The notes beneath the pieces are model-generated. The model was not told where the DNA came from and searched no databases. It saw nothing but the letters and a program-made list of their open reading frames with translations. A program made the translations under genes and the position numbers. A DNA stretch of 64,000 bases. Origin: Actinokineospora diospyrosa (GTDB taxonomy: Bacteria > Actinomycetota > Actinomycetes > Mycobacteriales > Pseudonocardiaceae). Location of the stretch: contig NZ_JAMTCO010000014.1 in the NCBI RefSeq assembly GCF_024171925.1, positions 22,058 to 86,057 of the forward strand, in the 5' to 3' direction. This document shows, piece by piece, positions 18,677 to 26,420 of the stretch; within the stretch, counting starts at the first letter, position 1; every line of letters begins with the position of its first letter.

Positions 18677-18788
18677 GGGCGCCGACAGTACCGGTCGGAC
18701 AGAGCTACCGCCGCCAAACGGGTGGCCACCGCCCAACTATCACGGCCATCCAACGATCACCGTCGTTGAACGGATCACTGCCGAACGA

Positions 18789-19496
18789 TCACTGCCGGGG
18801 GCGCACGCTGTCCGCCATCCCCCGCAAGTCGTCCCCGGACGCGATAGGCGCAGTCTCCCCGCGATCGTCGGTGTCCGCGCCCAACACCACCACCGCTGTA
18901 CCCAACGCCGTGGCTAGAGCGACCACGGTGACCACGCCCCGCGTACTCGCGCACCGGTCGGCGACCTCGCCTGCCGTGACTTCCGCGTCCGCCTTGATAA
19001 GCGTGCCGCGGGCGCCATCCCTGACGATCGGTGTCGGCCGCGACAGCGTCACCTTCGCCGTTTGGCTCCCGTCGCTGTATTGGTCTGCCGCGATGGCCGC
19101 CGCCAACTCCGTCGCCACCTCGGCAGGGTCGCCGTCGACGCGTCCGCTGCCGGAGAACGCCCGCCCGTACTCGGCCCCCTGGCACAGGTACGTCCCGAAG
19201 TCCGCGAGGTGGGTGAGCACGGCGCCGGAGGACGACTCCAGCGTCTCGGATTCCGGGGCGAGCGCCCAGTTCGACGGCACCTCGTAGCGCAACCCGGCCT
19301 CGGCGTCGTCGACCACCTGCCACCCGGGAACGCTCGGCGCGGCGGGGGCGGCCTGCCTGGTTCGGGTCGGTGGCACGGCGGTCACCCGCGGTGCGTCCGG
19401 GTCGTCCTCGTCGGACCCGAGGACGGCGACGGTGGCCAGCACCGCCACGGCCGCCGCGAGCGAGAGCGCCGCGATGGCCGCCCGCTGAGTGCGCAC
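18789..19496 (-). CDS. membrane-anchored extracellular protein (DUF8017-like), paralogue 3
   Basis: The 235-residue protein begins VRTQRAAIAALSLAAAVAVLATVAV (anchor or signal helix). It continues with a Pro/Ala linker and an outer domain with LRYEVPSNWAL, YLCQGAEYGRAFSG, DRCASTRG and the closing GMADSVRPRQ. Domain order and cysteine pattern match paralogue 2. GTG 19496 lies 6 bases after a TACGGT -10 box (19503-19508 on the plus strand), so it is probably a leaderless transcript. It is the first gene of the leftward operon that runs to 16300. Confidence 0.75.
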   Translation of the reverse strand: MRTQRAAIAALSLAAAVAVLATVAVLGSDEDDPDAPRVTAVPPTRTRQAAPAAPSVPGWQVVDDAEAGLRYEVPSNWALAPESETLESSSGAVLTHLADFGTYLCQGAEYGRAFSGSGRVDGDPAEVATELAAAIAADQYSDGSQTAKVTLSRPTPIVRDGARGTLIKADAEVTAGEVADRCASTRGVVTVVALATALGTAVVVLGADTDDRGETAPIASGDDLRGMADSVRPRQ

Positions 19497-19542
19497 CTGA
19501 TGACCGTAGCCCAGCCGCGCCGGGGCCCGTCGCAGGCTGATT

Positions 19543-19607
19543 TCAACGCACGTTGACTTCGGGCCCGTCGCGGCCCTACCCTGAGCGCAGAATTCAACGA
19601 CTGATGA
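19543..19607 (+). promoter_or_regulatory. promoter with two TetR-type operator candidates
   Basis: A -35 TTGACT (19553-19558) and -10 TACCCT (19577-19582) are separated by 18 bp. TCAACG-CA-CGTTGA (19543-19556) is an inverted repeat overlapping the -35. A related TCAACGACTGATGA (19594-19607) lies downstream. The spacing suggests repressor control of the membrane protein gene starting at 19622. No TetR gene is in the window. Confidence 0.55.
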
Positions 19608-19621
19608 ATACGGAGAACCCG

Positions 19622-20578
19622 ATGTCCAGCTCGCGCCTGGTCGCCCTGCTCGCGGTCGTGGGTGCCGCGGTCGCCGCCGTCCTCGGCCTGCTCACCTTCG
19701 GCAGCCAGGCCAGTGCCCGACCCGACGGCGTCCCGCTCGCGATCGCCGCCGCCGACCCGCTGCGCCCGGTCGCCGAGAAGATCGCCGCCCACGGTGGCGG
19801 GGCGGTCTCCTGGCGGGTCGACACCCCGGACCGCGCCCGCGCGGCCCTGGCGGACAAGGAGGTCTACGGCGTGCTGGAACTCGGCGCGGCGGGGCCGACC
19901 ATCGTGCTGTCCGGCGCGGTCAACCCGCAGGGCACCCAGATCGCCCAGCAGGTCCTCACCGGCGCCGCGGCGGCCCTCGGTGGTCAGGTCCGCACCGAGA
20001 TGACCGCACCGGCGAGCACAGCGGGTCGGACCGCGCCACTGGCCGCGTCGGCGCTGCTGTGGATCGCCGGGCTCGTCGCCGGAGCCGGACTCGTCGTACT
20101 CGGCGCCAAGCTGGGCTTGAAAGCCACACCCGCTCACCGGATCGGCCTGATCGCGGGAGTTAGCGTTACCGGAGTCGCTGTGGTCGCTGGCTTCTTCGCG
20201 CTGTGGGACTCCGGACTACCGCTGAACTTCGACGTCTTGGGCTACCTCTTGCTTACTGCCGTGGCGTTCGCGGCGTTGCAAGGCGCGCTGCTGCGCTACC
20301 TCGGCATTCGCGCCATGGCACTGCTGGGACCGCTCTACCTGATCGCCCCGGCCGTCGCGGGTCAGGTCCCCGAGATGCTCGACCCGGCCTATCGCGCGCT
20401 CTTGTGGTCGTGGACGCCGTTCCGGTTCGCTGCCGAAGGTCTGCGCAGCCTCTTGCAAGGCACCCCCGACGCGCCGGATGTGACGTTGGGTCTGATCGTC
20501 CTCGGCAGCATCGCGGTCGCAGGCTTGGTCGCGGTAGCGCTACCGAACCAGCGCAAAGCTGTTCAGCCTGCCAAGTAG
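19622..20578 (+). CDS. ABC-2/YhgE-like integral membrane protein
   Basis: The 318-residue protein has one N-terminal helix (LVALLAVVGAAVAAVLGLLTF). A periplasmic-type domain of about 110 residues follows (PLAIAAADPLRPVAEKI...VYGVLELG), then five or six C-terminal helices. This is the layout of ABC-2 permease-like/DUF3533 (YhgE/Pip, SNG1-type) proteins. ATG 19622 follows GGAG with good spacing. No ATPase gene adjoins it. The operator pair upstream suggests inducible efflux-type expression. Its last 16 bp overlap the convergent yjbQ-like gene. Confidence 0.72.
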   Translation: MSSSRLVALLAVVGAAVAAVLGLLTFGSQASARPDGVPLAIAAADPLRPVAEKIAAHGGGAVSWRVDTPDRARAALADKEVYGVLELGAAGPTIVLSGAVNPQGTQIAQQVLTGAAAALGGQVRTEMTAPASTAGRTAPLAASALLWIAGLVAGAGLVVLGAKLGLKATPAHRIGLIAGVSVTGVAVVAGFFALWDSGLPLNFDVLGYLLLTAVAFAALQGALLRYLGIRAMALLGPLYLIAPAVAGQVPEMLDPAYRALLWSWTPFRFAAEGLRSLLQGTPDAPDVTLGLIVLGSIAVAGLVAVALPNQRKAVQPAK

Positions 20579-20973
20579 CTCAGCCGGACCTTGCGCACCG
20601 GGTTGTCCACATTGGTGTCCACCAAGCAGATCGACTGCCACGTGCCCAGCATCATCTGTCCACTCAGGACGGGGATGCTGGCGTACGGCGGTATCAGGGC
20701 GGGCAGCACGTGGTCGCGGCCGTGGCCGGGCGAGCCGTGCCGGTGCCGCCAGGAGAAGTCCTTCGGCAGCAGAGCCCGCAACGCGGCGAGCAGGTCGTCA
20801 TCGCTGCCCGCCCCGGTCTCCAGCACCGCCACCCCTGCGGTCGCGTGCGGGACCCACACGTGCAGCAACCCGTCCACCGCGCCCGCTTCGGCCAGGAACC
20901 TCGCGCACCGACTGGTCAGGTCATAGACGACCTCGGTACTACCGGTCGTGATCTCGAACTCCTCGCTGTGCAC
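20563..20973 (-). CDS. YjbQ/UPF0047 family protein
   Basis: The 136-residue protein reads VHSEEFEITTGSTEVVYDLTSRC. It carries the family-defining GLLHVWVPHATAGVAVLETG, the RHRHGSPGHGRDHVLPALI block and the ending GTWQSICLVDTNVDNPVRKVRL. YjbQ proteins have been linked to a weak thiamine-phosphate synthase activity; the physiological role is unclear. The His-rich block probably binds metal. GTG 20973 is 7 bases after a TACGGT -10 box, so it is probably leaderless. It diverges from the PLP enzyme gene with only 24 bp between. Confidence 0.9.
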   Translation of the reverse strand: MHSEEFEITTGSTEVVYDLTSRCARFLAEAGAVDGLLHVWVPHATAGVAVLETGAGSDDDLLAALRALLPKDFSWRHRHGSPGHGRDHVLPALIPPYASIPVLSGQMMLGTWQSICLVDTNVDNPVRKVRLSYLAG

Positions 20974-20997
20974 GTCATCCACCGTAGTGTCGAAGTC
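20974..20997. promoter_or_regulatory. overlapping divergent leaderless promoters
   Basis: On the plus strand TAGTGT (20985-20990) is followed by 7 bases and the GTG at 20998. On the minus strand TACGGT (complement of 20981-20986) is followed by 7 bases and the GTG at 20973. The two -10 elements share two base pairs, so the promoters should be mutually exclusive. Confidence 0.6.
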
Positions 20998-22029
20998 GTG
21001 CGCATCGCCTTTGGAGAGCAGTTCGAGATCCCGACCGGTTACCTCAACTCCGCCAGCATCGGCATCCCGCCCACCAGGGTGGCCGCCGCTGTTGGCGCTG
21101 CCGTCGAACGGTGGAGCCGCGGCGAAGACGCACCCCCGGTGTTCGACGAGCATGTGGCCACCGCCCGAGCCGCTTGGGCGAGCCTGGTCGGGGTAGACCC
21201 AACTCAGGTCGCCACCGGCGCCACGGTCTCCCAACTGATCGCCACAGTTGCCGCTGCCGTCCCCGATGGCACCCGGGTGCTCACCCCTAGAGGGGAGTTC
21301 ACCAGCGTGATCTTCCCGTTCGCCGCCCAAAGCCACCGCGGCGTGACTGTCACCGAGGTAGATCCAGCTGAACTCGTCGACCGCGCCCCCGGCTACGACC
21401 TGGTCGCCGTTAGCGCCGTGCAGTCCGCTGATGGGGCTATCGCGGACCTGCCCGGTCTGCGCGCCACAGGCATCCGCGTCTTACTAGACGTCACCCAGGC
21501 CCTCGGCTGGCTCCCCATGGACCTGACCTGGGTCGACTGGGTCGTCGGCGCGGGCTACAAGTGGCTCCTATCGCCGCGCGGCGCCTCTTGGCTCGCCGTC
21601 CGACCGCAAGCCCGCGAATGGACCCGACCCGTCGCCGCGGGCTGGTACTCCGGAGCGGACCCCTGGGACACCGTCTACGGCCTCCCGCTGCGCCTCGCGG
21701 ACGACGCACGCGCCTACGACCTCGGCCCAGTCTGGTTTGCCCAGGTAGGCGCCGCGTCAGCACTACCGTGGCTCGCCGGCCTCGACAGGCTCGCCGTGCG
21801 TGACCACGTCGTTGGCCTCGCCGACGACCTGCTGACCCGCTTGGACCTGCCGCCGCAAGGCTCGGCCATCGTCGCTCTTGACCTGCCGGGCGCCGCCGAA
21901 CGACTCGCGGAAGCGGGTGTTCGCTGTTCCACCCGGGCGGGCCGGGCCCGGCTTGCCTTCCACCTCTACAACACCACCGAGGACGTCGAGGTGGCGGTCG
22001 CCGCTATCCGACGTGCGCGAGTCGGATGA
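20998..22029 (+). CDS. class V aminotransferase-fold PLP enzyme
   Basis: The 343-residue protein begins VRIAFGEQFEIPTGYLNSASIGIPP. It has the cofactor aspartate region VLLDVTQALGWLP and the lysine that binds pyridoxal phosphate in WVVGAGYKWLLSPRG. It ends with a small domain (VRCSTRAGRARLAFHLYNT). This is the cysteine desulfurase/kynureninase-like class V fold; the substrate is not apparent. It contains a TTA codon (21481-21483), rare in such genomes. The start GTG has no Shine-Dalgarno and a -10 box 7 bases upstream. Confidence 0.85.
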   Translation: MRIAFGEQFEIPTGYLNSASIGIPPTRVAAAVGAAVERWSRGEDAPPVFDEHVATARAAWASLVGVDPTQVATGATVSQLIATVAAAVPDGTRVLTPRGEFTSVIFPFAAQSHRGVTVTEVDPAELVDRAPGYDLVAVSAVQSADGAIADLPGLRATGIRVLLDVTQALGWLPMDLTWVDWVVGAGYKWLLSPRGASWLAVRPQAREWTRPVAAGWYSGADPWDTVYGLPLRLADDARAYDLGPVWFAQVGAASALPWLAGLDRLAVRDHVVGLADDLLTRLDLPPQGSAIVALDLPGAAERLAEAGVRCSTRAGRARLAFHLYNTTEDVEVAVAAIRRARVG

Positions 22030-22077
22030 ATCGGGTCGAATGACACCGGCGGGCCACACCAACTACTGTCAGCGTTC

Positions 22078-22845
22078 GTGTCGGATCCCCAGCGCCCCGG
22101 ACCGCCTTGGCCCCCCGAGCAGTACAACCGCTCCGGAGAGACCGAGTGGATCCCGCGCGTGCAAGCGGGCCGACGCCCCGACGAACCGTTCCGCTTCCAG
22201 GAGCAGGCCCCGGCCCCCAAGAGCAACTCGGCGCTGACCTGGGCGTTGCGCGTCGCGGGCCTGCTCGCCATCGCCCTGGTCTCCGGCCTGGTCTTCTGGT
22301 ACGTGCAGGACGAGAGCGGCCAGCAGACCGCGCCCAGCACCGAGCAGACCCGCCCGCGGGCCCCGGGCGTCTACACCTTCGTCGCCCATCCGGATGTCCC
22401 CCGACCGAGGGTCGACAGCGACTGCCAGCAGCACGCCTACGGCAAGACCCAGCAGTTGCTGGCGCAGCCCGGCCAGTGCACCAAGGTCACCCAGGCCATG
22501 TACACCGCCGACGTGGGCGGCAAGCAGGTCCTGGTCTCGGTCTCCGTCGTGCACATGGCCGACAAGGAGAAGGCGGCGGGCCTCATCGCACTGACCAACG
22601 AGGACAAGACCGGCAACGTCAACGACCTGGTCCGCGAGGGCGTGGTCAAGGCGGCACCGCTCAAGTCGGTCAGCGTCGGCTACGACTCCCAGCTCAGCGG
22701 CACCGTCGTGGTCATCGTCGAGGCCGACTTCGCCCCGGCGGGCGGCAAGGCCGTGGGCACCAAGGCGGACAAACCCCAGCTGGACAAGGTCTGCGCCGAC
22801 GCGCTGCGCTTGGGCGCCGAGATCGACCCCGACACCGGCGGCTGA
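22078..22845 (+). CDS. single-pass membrane protein with extracellular domain, unknown function
   Basis: The 255-residue protein starts VSDPQRPGPPWPPEQYNRSGETEWIP, a proline-rich cytoplasmic segment. A membrane helix follows (ALTWALRVAGLLAIALVSGLVF, about 55-77) and then an extracellular part with three cysteines (DSDCQQHAYG, GQCTKVTQ, KVCADAL). No enzyme motif is seen. GTG 22078 lies 8 bases after TACTGT (22064-22069), with TGACAC (22041-22046) as a possible -35 at 17 bp. It is therefore probably leaderless. Topology resembles the 16.3-19.5 kb paralogues, but the outer-domain motifs differ. Confidence 0.72.
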   Translation: MSDPQRPGPPWPPEQYNRSGETEWIPRVQAGRRPDEPFRFQEQAPAPKSNSALTWALRVAGLLAIALVSGLVFWYVQDESGQQTAPSTEQTRPRAPGVYTFVAHPDVPRPRVDSDCQQHAYGKTQQLLAQPGQCTKVTQAMYTADVGGKQVLVSVSVVHMADKEKAAGLIALTNEDKTGNVNDLVREGVVKAAPLKSVSVGYDSQLSGTVVVIVEADFAPAGGKAVGTKADKPQLDKVCADALRLGAEIDPDTGG

Positions 22846-22875
22846 ACCCGTCGGCGTGAAGTGACGAGAAACTCC

Positions 22876-22902
22876 TACACCCGGGCTCGCGCCGCCCGAT
22901 AA
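22876..22902 (+). promoter_or_regulatory. sigma-28/WhiG-type promoter candidate before the chemoreceptor gene
   Basis: TACA (22876-22879), 15 bases, then CCCGATAA (22895-22902). This matches the FliA/WhiG consensus TAAA-N15-GCCGATAA at 10 of 12 positions with exact spacing. It lies 80 bp before the start codon. Confidence 0.55.
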
Positions 22903-22981
22903 CCACGCCTGAGGGGTGCCACCGGTGGGTGGCCCCACCCCGGCGTGGGGTCGTCCGCGCACCGGACAGGGAGAGACTCGC

Positions 22982-24577
22982 ATGGCTGATTCAGGGACCC
23001 GCAACCCGCTGCGCCGCAGTGTCGGCACCCGGGTGTTCAGCGCCTTCCTCGTGCTCGCCGTCGTCGTCATCGCGCTCGGCGTGTTCAGCCTCACCCAGCA
23101 GGCCTCCGTGAGCGACCGGGCCGCCTCGATCTCCGAGGACACCGTCACCCCGCTGGTGGACGTCAAGTCCGTGCAGACCAACAACCTGTCCGCGCTGACC
23201 ACCGACGTCGTCATGGAGACCGTCAAGGACCCGGGCGCCCTGGAGAGCCTGGCCAAGGGCCGCGACCAGCAGCTCGCCGACACCGACGCCGCCTTCGCCA
23301 AGCTCGCCCAGAGCATCCCGGCCGACCTGCAGCCGCTGCTCACCCAGCTCAAGAGCGACAACGAGACCTTCTGGACCTCGCACAAGAACCGCCGCGCCGC
23401 CACCGCCGCCGGTGACACGGCCAACGAGGTCAAGTACAACCAGGAGGCCCAGCAGAACCTGCCCAAGGTCACCGCCGACTTCGCGAACCTGACCGACGCG
23501 CTGGTCCGCTTCGCCGAGAACCAGCGCCAGGAGATCGCGGACATGACCGCCACCTCCCGCTGGCTGACCATCGGCGTCATCGGCGCCGCCGTGCTGCTCG
23601 CCCTCGCCCTGGGCTGGCTGCTCACCCGCAGCATCCGCAAGCCGGTCCGGCACCTGCAGGACTACGCGAACCGGGTCGCCGCCGGTGACCTCACCCAGGA
23701 CCTCGGCGTGCGCTCCGACGACGAGATCGGCGCCATGGGCCGCGCGCTGCACCACGCGGTCAACGAGATCCGCACCGTGGTCTCCGACGTCGCCGAGTCC
23801 GCTTCCGGCCTGGCCACCTCCGCCGACCGCCTCGCGGTCACCAACGGCAAGCTGACCGACGCCGCGGGCTCGACCTCCTACCGCGCGGGCGAGGTGTCCA
23901 CCGCCGCGGGTCGGGTGTCCGACAGCGTCGGCACCGTATCCGCCGCCACCGACCAGCTCGGCGCCTCCATCCGCGAGATCGCCGCGAACACCTCCGAGGC
24001 GGCCAAGGTCGGCGCCGAGGCCACCGCGACCGCCCAGCACACCAACGACATCATCACCCGCCTCGGCTCGTCCTCGGCCGAGATCGGCGACGTCCTCAAG
24101 ACCATCCGCTCGATCGCCGAGCAGACCAACCTGCTGGCGCTCAACGCCACCATCGAGGCCGCCCGGGCCGGGGACGCTGGCAAGGGCTTCGCCGTCGTCG
24201 CCGGTGAGGTCAAGGACCTGGCCCAGGAGACCGCCAGCGCGACCGAGGACATCGGCCGCCGGGTCGCCGCGATCCAGACCGACACCGAGGCCGCGGTGGC
24301 CGCGATCGGGCAGATCGTGCAGGTCATCGACCGGGTCAACCAGTTCCAGTCGGCGATCGCGGTCGCCGTCGAGGAGCAGTCGGCCACCTCCGACGAGGTC
24401 AGCCGCAGCGTCTCCGAGGCCGCCAACGGCACCAACGCCATCGCCTCGGCGATCACCGAGGTCGCGGGCGCCGCCGACGAGACCTCCCGCGGCGTCACCG
24501 ACGCCGAGCAGGCCACCTCGGAGCTCACCCGCCTCAGCGGCAAGCTCCAGGAAATGGTCACCCGCTTCACGTACTGA
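22982..24577 (+). CDS. methyl-accepting chemotaxis protein
   Basis: The 531-residue receptor has TM1 (about 17-37), an extracellular helical domain of about 155 residues (four-helix-bundle type), and TM2 (about 194-214). A HAMP domain ([23 protein letters not shown]) follows. A long signalling domain carries the conserved hairpin [20 protein letters not shown] and [18 protein letters not shown]. It should bind CheW/CheA to steer motility. ATG 22982 follows GGGAGAG. No che or flagellar genes are in the window. The sigma-28-like promoter upstream suggests co-expression with a motility regulon elsewhere. An intrinsic terminator follows. Confidence 0.95.
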   Translation: MADSGTRNPLRRSVGTRVFSAFLVLAVVVIALGVFSLTQQASVSDRAASISEDTVTPLVDVKSVQTNNLSALTTDVVMETVKDPGALESLAKGRDQQLADTDAAFAKLAQSIPADLQPLLTQLKSDNETFWTSHKNRRAATAAGDTANEVKYNQEAQQNLPKVTADFANLTDALVRFAENQRQEIADMTATSRWLTIGVIGAAVLLALALGWLLTRSIRKPVRHLQDYANRVAAGDLTQDLGVRSDDEIGAMGRALHHAVNEIRTVVSDVAESASGLATSADRLAVTNGKLTDAAGSTSYRAGEVSTAAGRVSDSVGTVSAATDQLGASIREIAANTSEAAKVGAEATATAQHTNDIITRLGSSSAEIGDVLKTIRSIAEQTNLLALNATIEAARAGDAGKGFAVVAGEVKDLAQETASATEDIGRRVAAIQTDTEAAVAAIGQIVQVIDRVNQFQSAIAVAVEEQSATSDEVSRSVSEAANGTNAIASAITEVAGAADETSRGVTDAEQATSELTRLSGKLQEMVTRFTY

Positions 24578-24605
24578 CCGCTCCAGTACCGAACGCGGGT
24601 CCGGT

Positions 24606-24645
24606 GACCGGGCAGGGCTCCTCCAGGGGGTCCTGCCCGGTTTCG
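24606..24645 (+). terminator. intrinsic terminator after the chemoreceptor gene
   Basis: ACCGGGCAGG (24607-24616) pairs with CCTGCCCGGT (24632-24641), followed by TTTC. Confidence 0.8.
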
Positions 24646-24658
24646 GCTTGGTGCCCCG

Positions 24659-24707
24659 GGTCCTAGGACTGACTGGGTTCTAGGGCTGACCGGTTCTAGG
24701 GCTGACC
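24659..24707. repeat. 16-bp tandem repeat at the 3' end of the DUF4439-like gene
   Basis: GGTTCTAGGGCTGACC occurs at 24676-24691 and again at 24692-24707. A related copy (GGTCCTAGGACTGACT) lies at 24659-24674. The gene's TAG stop (24696-24698) lies in one copy and the next copy supplies a second TAG-bearing unit. Confidence 0.8.
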
Positions 24708-25214
24708 GGGTAGCGCGGGCGTCAGCGGGGTGATCCCGGCCGCCTTGCGCCACCTCGTCGCCCGGACCGCGGACTCGGTCAGCGCGAGCGCGGCGGTGGT
24801 GCGGACGTCGGCGTCGTCGGTGCGCTCCAGGACCGCCCGCCACGCGACCGCGCAGTCCTGCTCGGCGCCGATCACCAGCTCCAGCGCCGACGCCTGGTTG
24901 GTCACCGGCTTCGGCGGCAGGTACGCGGGCTCCGCGGGGGCGGGCGTCGCGCCGGAGGCACCCAGCAGCCGCTCGGTGGTGTCGCGCTGCGCCCGGTGGG
25001 CCTGCGCGCCGTCCCCGATCGGCTTGTCGAACGACGCGGGCAGGAAGGCGCTGACCAGCCCGTAGACCCACGCCGCGGCGTGCTCAGCGCCCAAGGCGGC
25101 CTGCACGGCGGCCAGTGTGTCCTGCGCCAACGGCGCCCGGGAAGGCGGCACCGACGTCGACACCGGCTGGGTGGACGGGTCTCCGGTGGGCTGGGCCCCG
25201 GTCGGCTGGGTCAC
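24696..25214 (-). CDS. ferritin-like domain (DUF4439) protein
   Basis: The 172-residue protein has a Pro/Thr-rich start, then a helical core. The core contains AALGAEHAAAWVYGLVSAFLP, AHRAQRDTTERLL and ALELVIGAEQDCAVAWRAVLERTD. These E.H-type helices are typical of the DUF4439 ferritin-like family. Metal binding is plausible but not proven. GTG 25214 overlaps the stop of the upstream lipoprotein gene (GTGA), so the two are coupled. A ferritin-like protein paired with an exported lipoprotein suggests they work together at the membrane. Confidence 0.75.
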   Translation of the reverse strand: MTQPTGAQPTGDPSTQPVSTSVPPSRAPLAQDTLAAVQAALGAEHAAAWVYGLVSAFLPASFDKPIGDGAQAHRAQRDTTERLLGASGATPAPAEPAYLPPKPVTNQASALELVIGAEQDCAVAWRAVLERTDDADVRTTAALALTESAVRATRWRKAAGITPLTPALPGQP

Positions 25215-25711
25215 GCCAGCACCTCCAGCAGACTCGCGCACCCGGCGGCGACCGAACCGACCAAGCCCGCCCGGTACCTGGGCAACCGCGCCACCACGTC
25301 CACCGCTTCCTGTCGAGCCTTGGTCAACCCGTCGAGCAGCGCCTGCGCCGCCGCGGGGGGATCGGTCGGGGGAGTGGGCGCCGCCTGGGTCGTCGTGGTC
25401 GCGGCGGACGAGGACGAGCTCGGCTTGGGCGGCCGCTCACGGTCCATCTCCGCTCTCAGCACCCGCGCGTGCTCAGTCCTGGCCTCGGCCACCACGGTCG
25501 CCTTCGCGGCGAGGTCGGGGACCAGCGCCAGCCCCCGCGCCAGGGCCGCGTCCGCCAGGGCGCGCGCCTCCAGCTCGGCCAACGGGTCCGGTGGCGGTGG
25601 CGCCGCGGCCGTCGGCGTGCACGCCGCCAGCCCGGCGGCCCCGACCAGCCCGGCGGCGGCGGAGGTGGCCAACAACAACGCGCGACGGGTGAGGGATCCG
25701 GTGGTGCTCAC
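25211..25711 (-). CDS. twin-arginine-exported lipoprotein, partner of the DUF4439 protein
   Basis: The 166-residue protein has a twin-arginine signal (SLTRRALLLATSAAAGL) ending in a lipobox LAAC (Cys at about residue 31). The mature part is helical (LAELEARALADAALARGL; AEARTEHARVLRAEMDRE), with a Ser/Thr/Pro-rich loop and a C-terminal helix. Histidine and glutamates in EARTEHARVLRAE fit a ferritin-like half. It probably sits on the outer face of the membrane and pairs with the coupled DUF4439 protein. Function unknown. Confidence 0.75.
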   Translation of the reverse strand: MSTTGSLTRRALLLATSAAAGLVGAAGLAACTPTAAAPPPPDPLAELEARALADAALARGLALVPDLAAKATVVAEARTEHARVLRAEMDRERPPKPSSSSSAATTTTQAAPTPPTDPPAAAQALLDGLTKARQEAVDVVARLPRYRAGLVGSVAAGCASLLEVLA

Positions 25712-25795
25712 AGTCGGTCATCCTGCCAGGCCCCGGCTCGGGCGGTCGGGAGTCGCCGATGATCGCCTGCGGCGGCTGCCCCCGGGTGGGCGAGA

Positions 25796-25836
25796 TACGC
25801 TAGGTGACCACGGTCGGCGGTAGGTACCGCCGACCG
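25796..25836 (+). promoter_or_regulatory. rimP-nusA operon promoter region with 26-bp perfect palindrome
   Basis: TACGCT (25796-25801) is a candidate -10. About ten bases on, CGGTCGGCGGTA (25811-25822) is exactly complementary to TACCGCCGACCG (25825-25836) across GG. It would form a tight hairpin at the start of the transcript or act as an operator. Confidence 0.6.
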
Positions 25837-25877
25837 GCAGACAATCGCACCATCGACCAGAACAGGGAGCGGCCAAC

Positions 25878-26420
25878 GTGGCCAACGAGGGACAAGGCGA
25901 CCACGTCACGGCCGAGCTGGAACCCGTGGTGGCGGGCGCCATCGCCGCGGTCGGGTTCGAGCTCGAGCAGCTCGACGTCGCCCAGGCCGGGCGCAGGCGG
26001 CTGGTCCGGGTCGTGGTGGACGGCGACGACGGGGTCGGCCTCGACGAGGTCGCCGTGGTCAGCCGCGCGGTCTCGGCCGTGCTCGACGAGCACGACGCCG
26101 TCCTCGGCGGGCCCTACACCCTCGAGGTCACCTCACCCGGGGTCGACCGGCCGCTGACCCGCCCCCGGCACTGGCGGCGGGCCAAGCTGCGGCTGGTCAA
26201 GATTCGCCCGGTCGAGGGAGACGTGTTCACCGCCCGTGTCGGCGCGGCCGAGGAGGACCCCGACGGCGGGGTCCAGGTGCTCGTCGACGGGCAGGTGCGC
26301 AGGGTCGGCTACCGCGAGGTCGCGCACGCCGTGGTCGAGGTGGAGTTCAAACAACCGCCGGTGGCGGAGATGGCGATGCTCGAAGGTCGGGCGTCCGGTA
26401 CTGAGGAGGACGCGCGATGA
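25878..26420 (+). CDS. rimP: ribosome maturation factor RimP
   Basis: The 180-residue protein is needed for 30S subunit maturation. It shows [21 protein letters not shown], the [10 protein letters not shown] segment and the family signature [22 protein letters not shown]-terminal SH3-like domain ends the protein. GTG 25878 is the expected start. It overlaps nusA by ATGA, giving the standard rimP-nusA coupling. A 26-bp palindrome lies 41 bp upstream. Confidence 0.95.
   Translation: MANEGQGDHVTAELEPVVAGAIAAVGFELEQLDVAQAGRRRLVRVVVDGDDGVGLDEVAVVSRAVSAVLDEHDAVLGGPYTLEVTSPGVDRPLTRPRHWRRAKLRLVKIRPVEGDVFTARVGAAEEDPDGGVQVLVDGQVRRVGYREVAHAVVEVEFKQPPVAEMAMLEGRASGTEEDAR

Noticed and set aside
22859-22981. 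Cyclic-di-GMP riboswitch before the chemoreceptor gene
   Set aside because: No GEMM-like core could be recognised; a sigma-28-type promoter explains the conserved-looking bases better.
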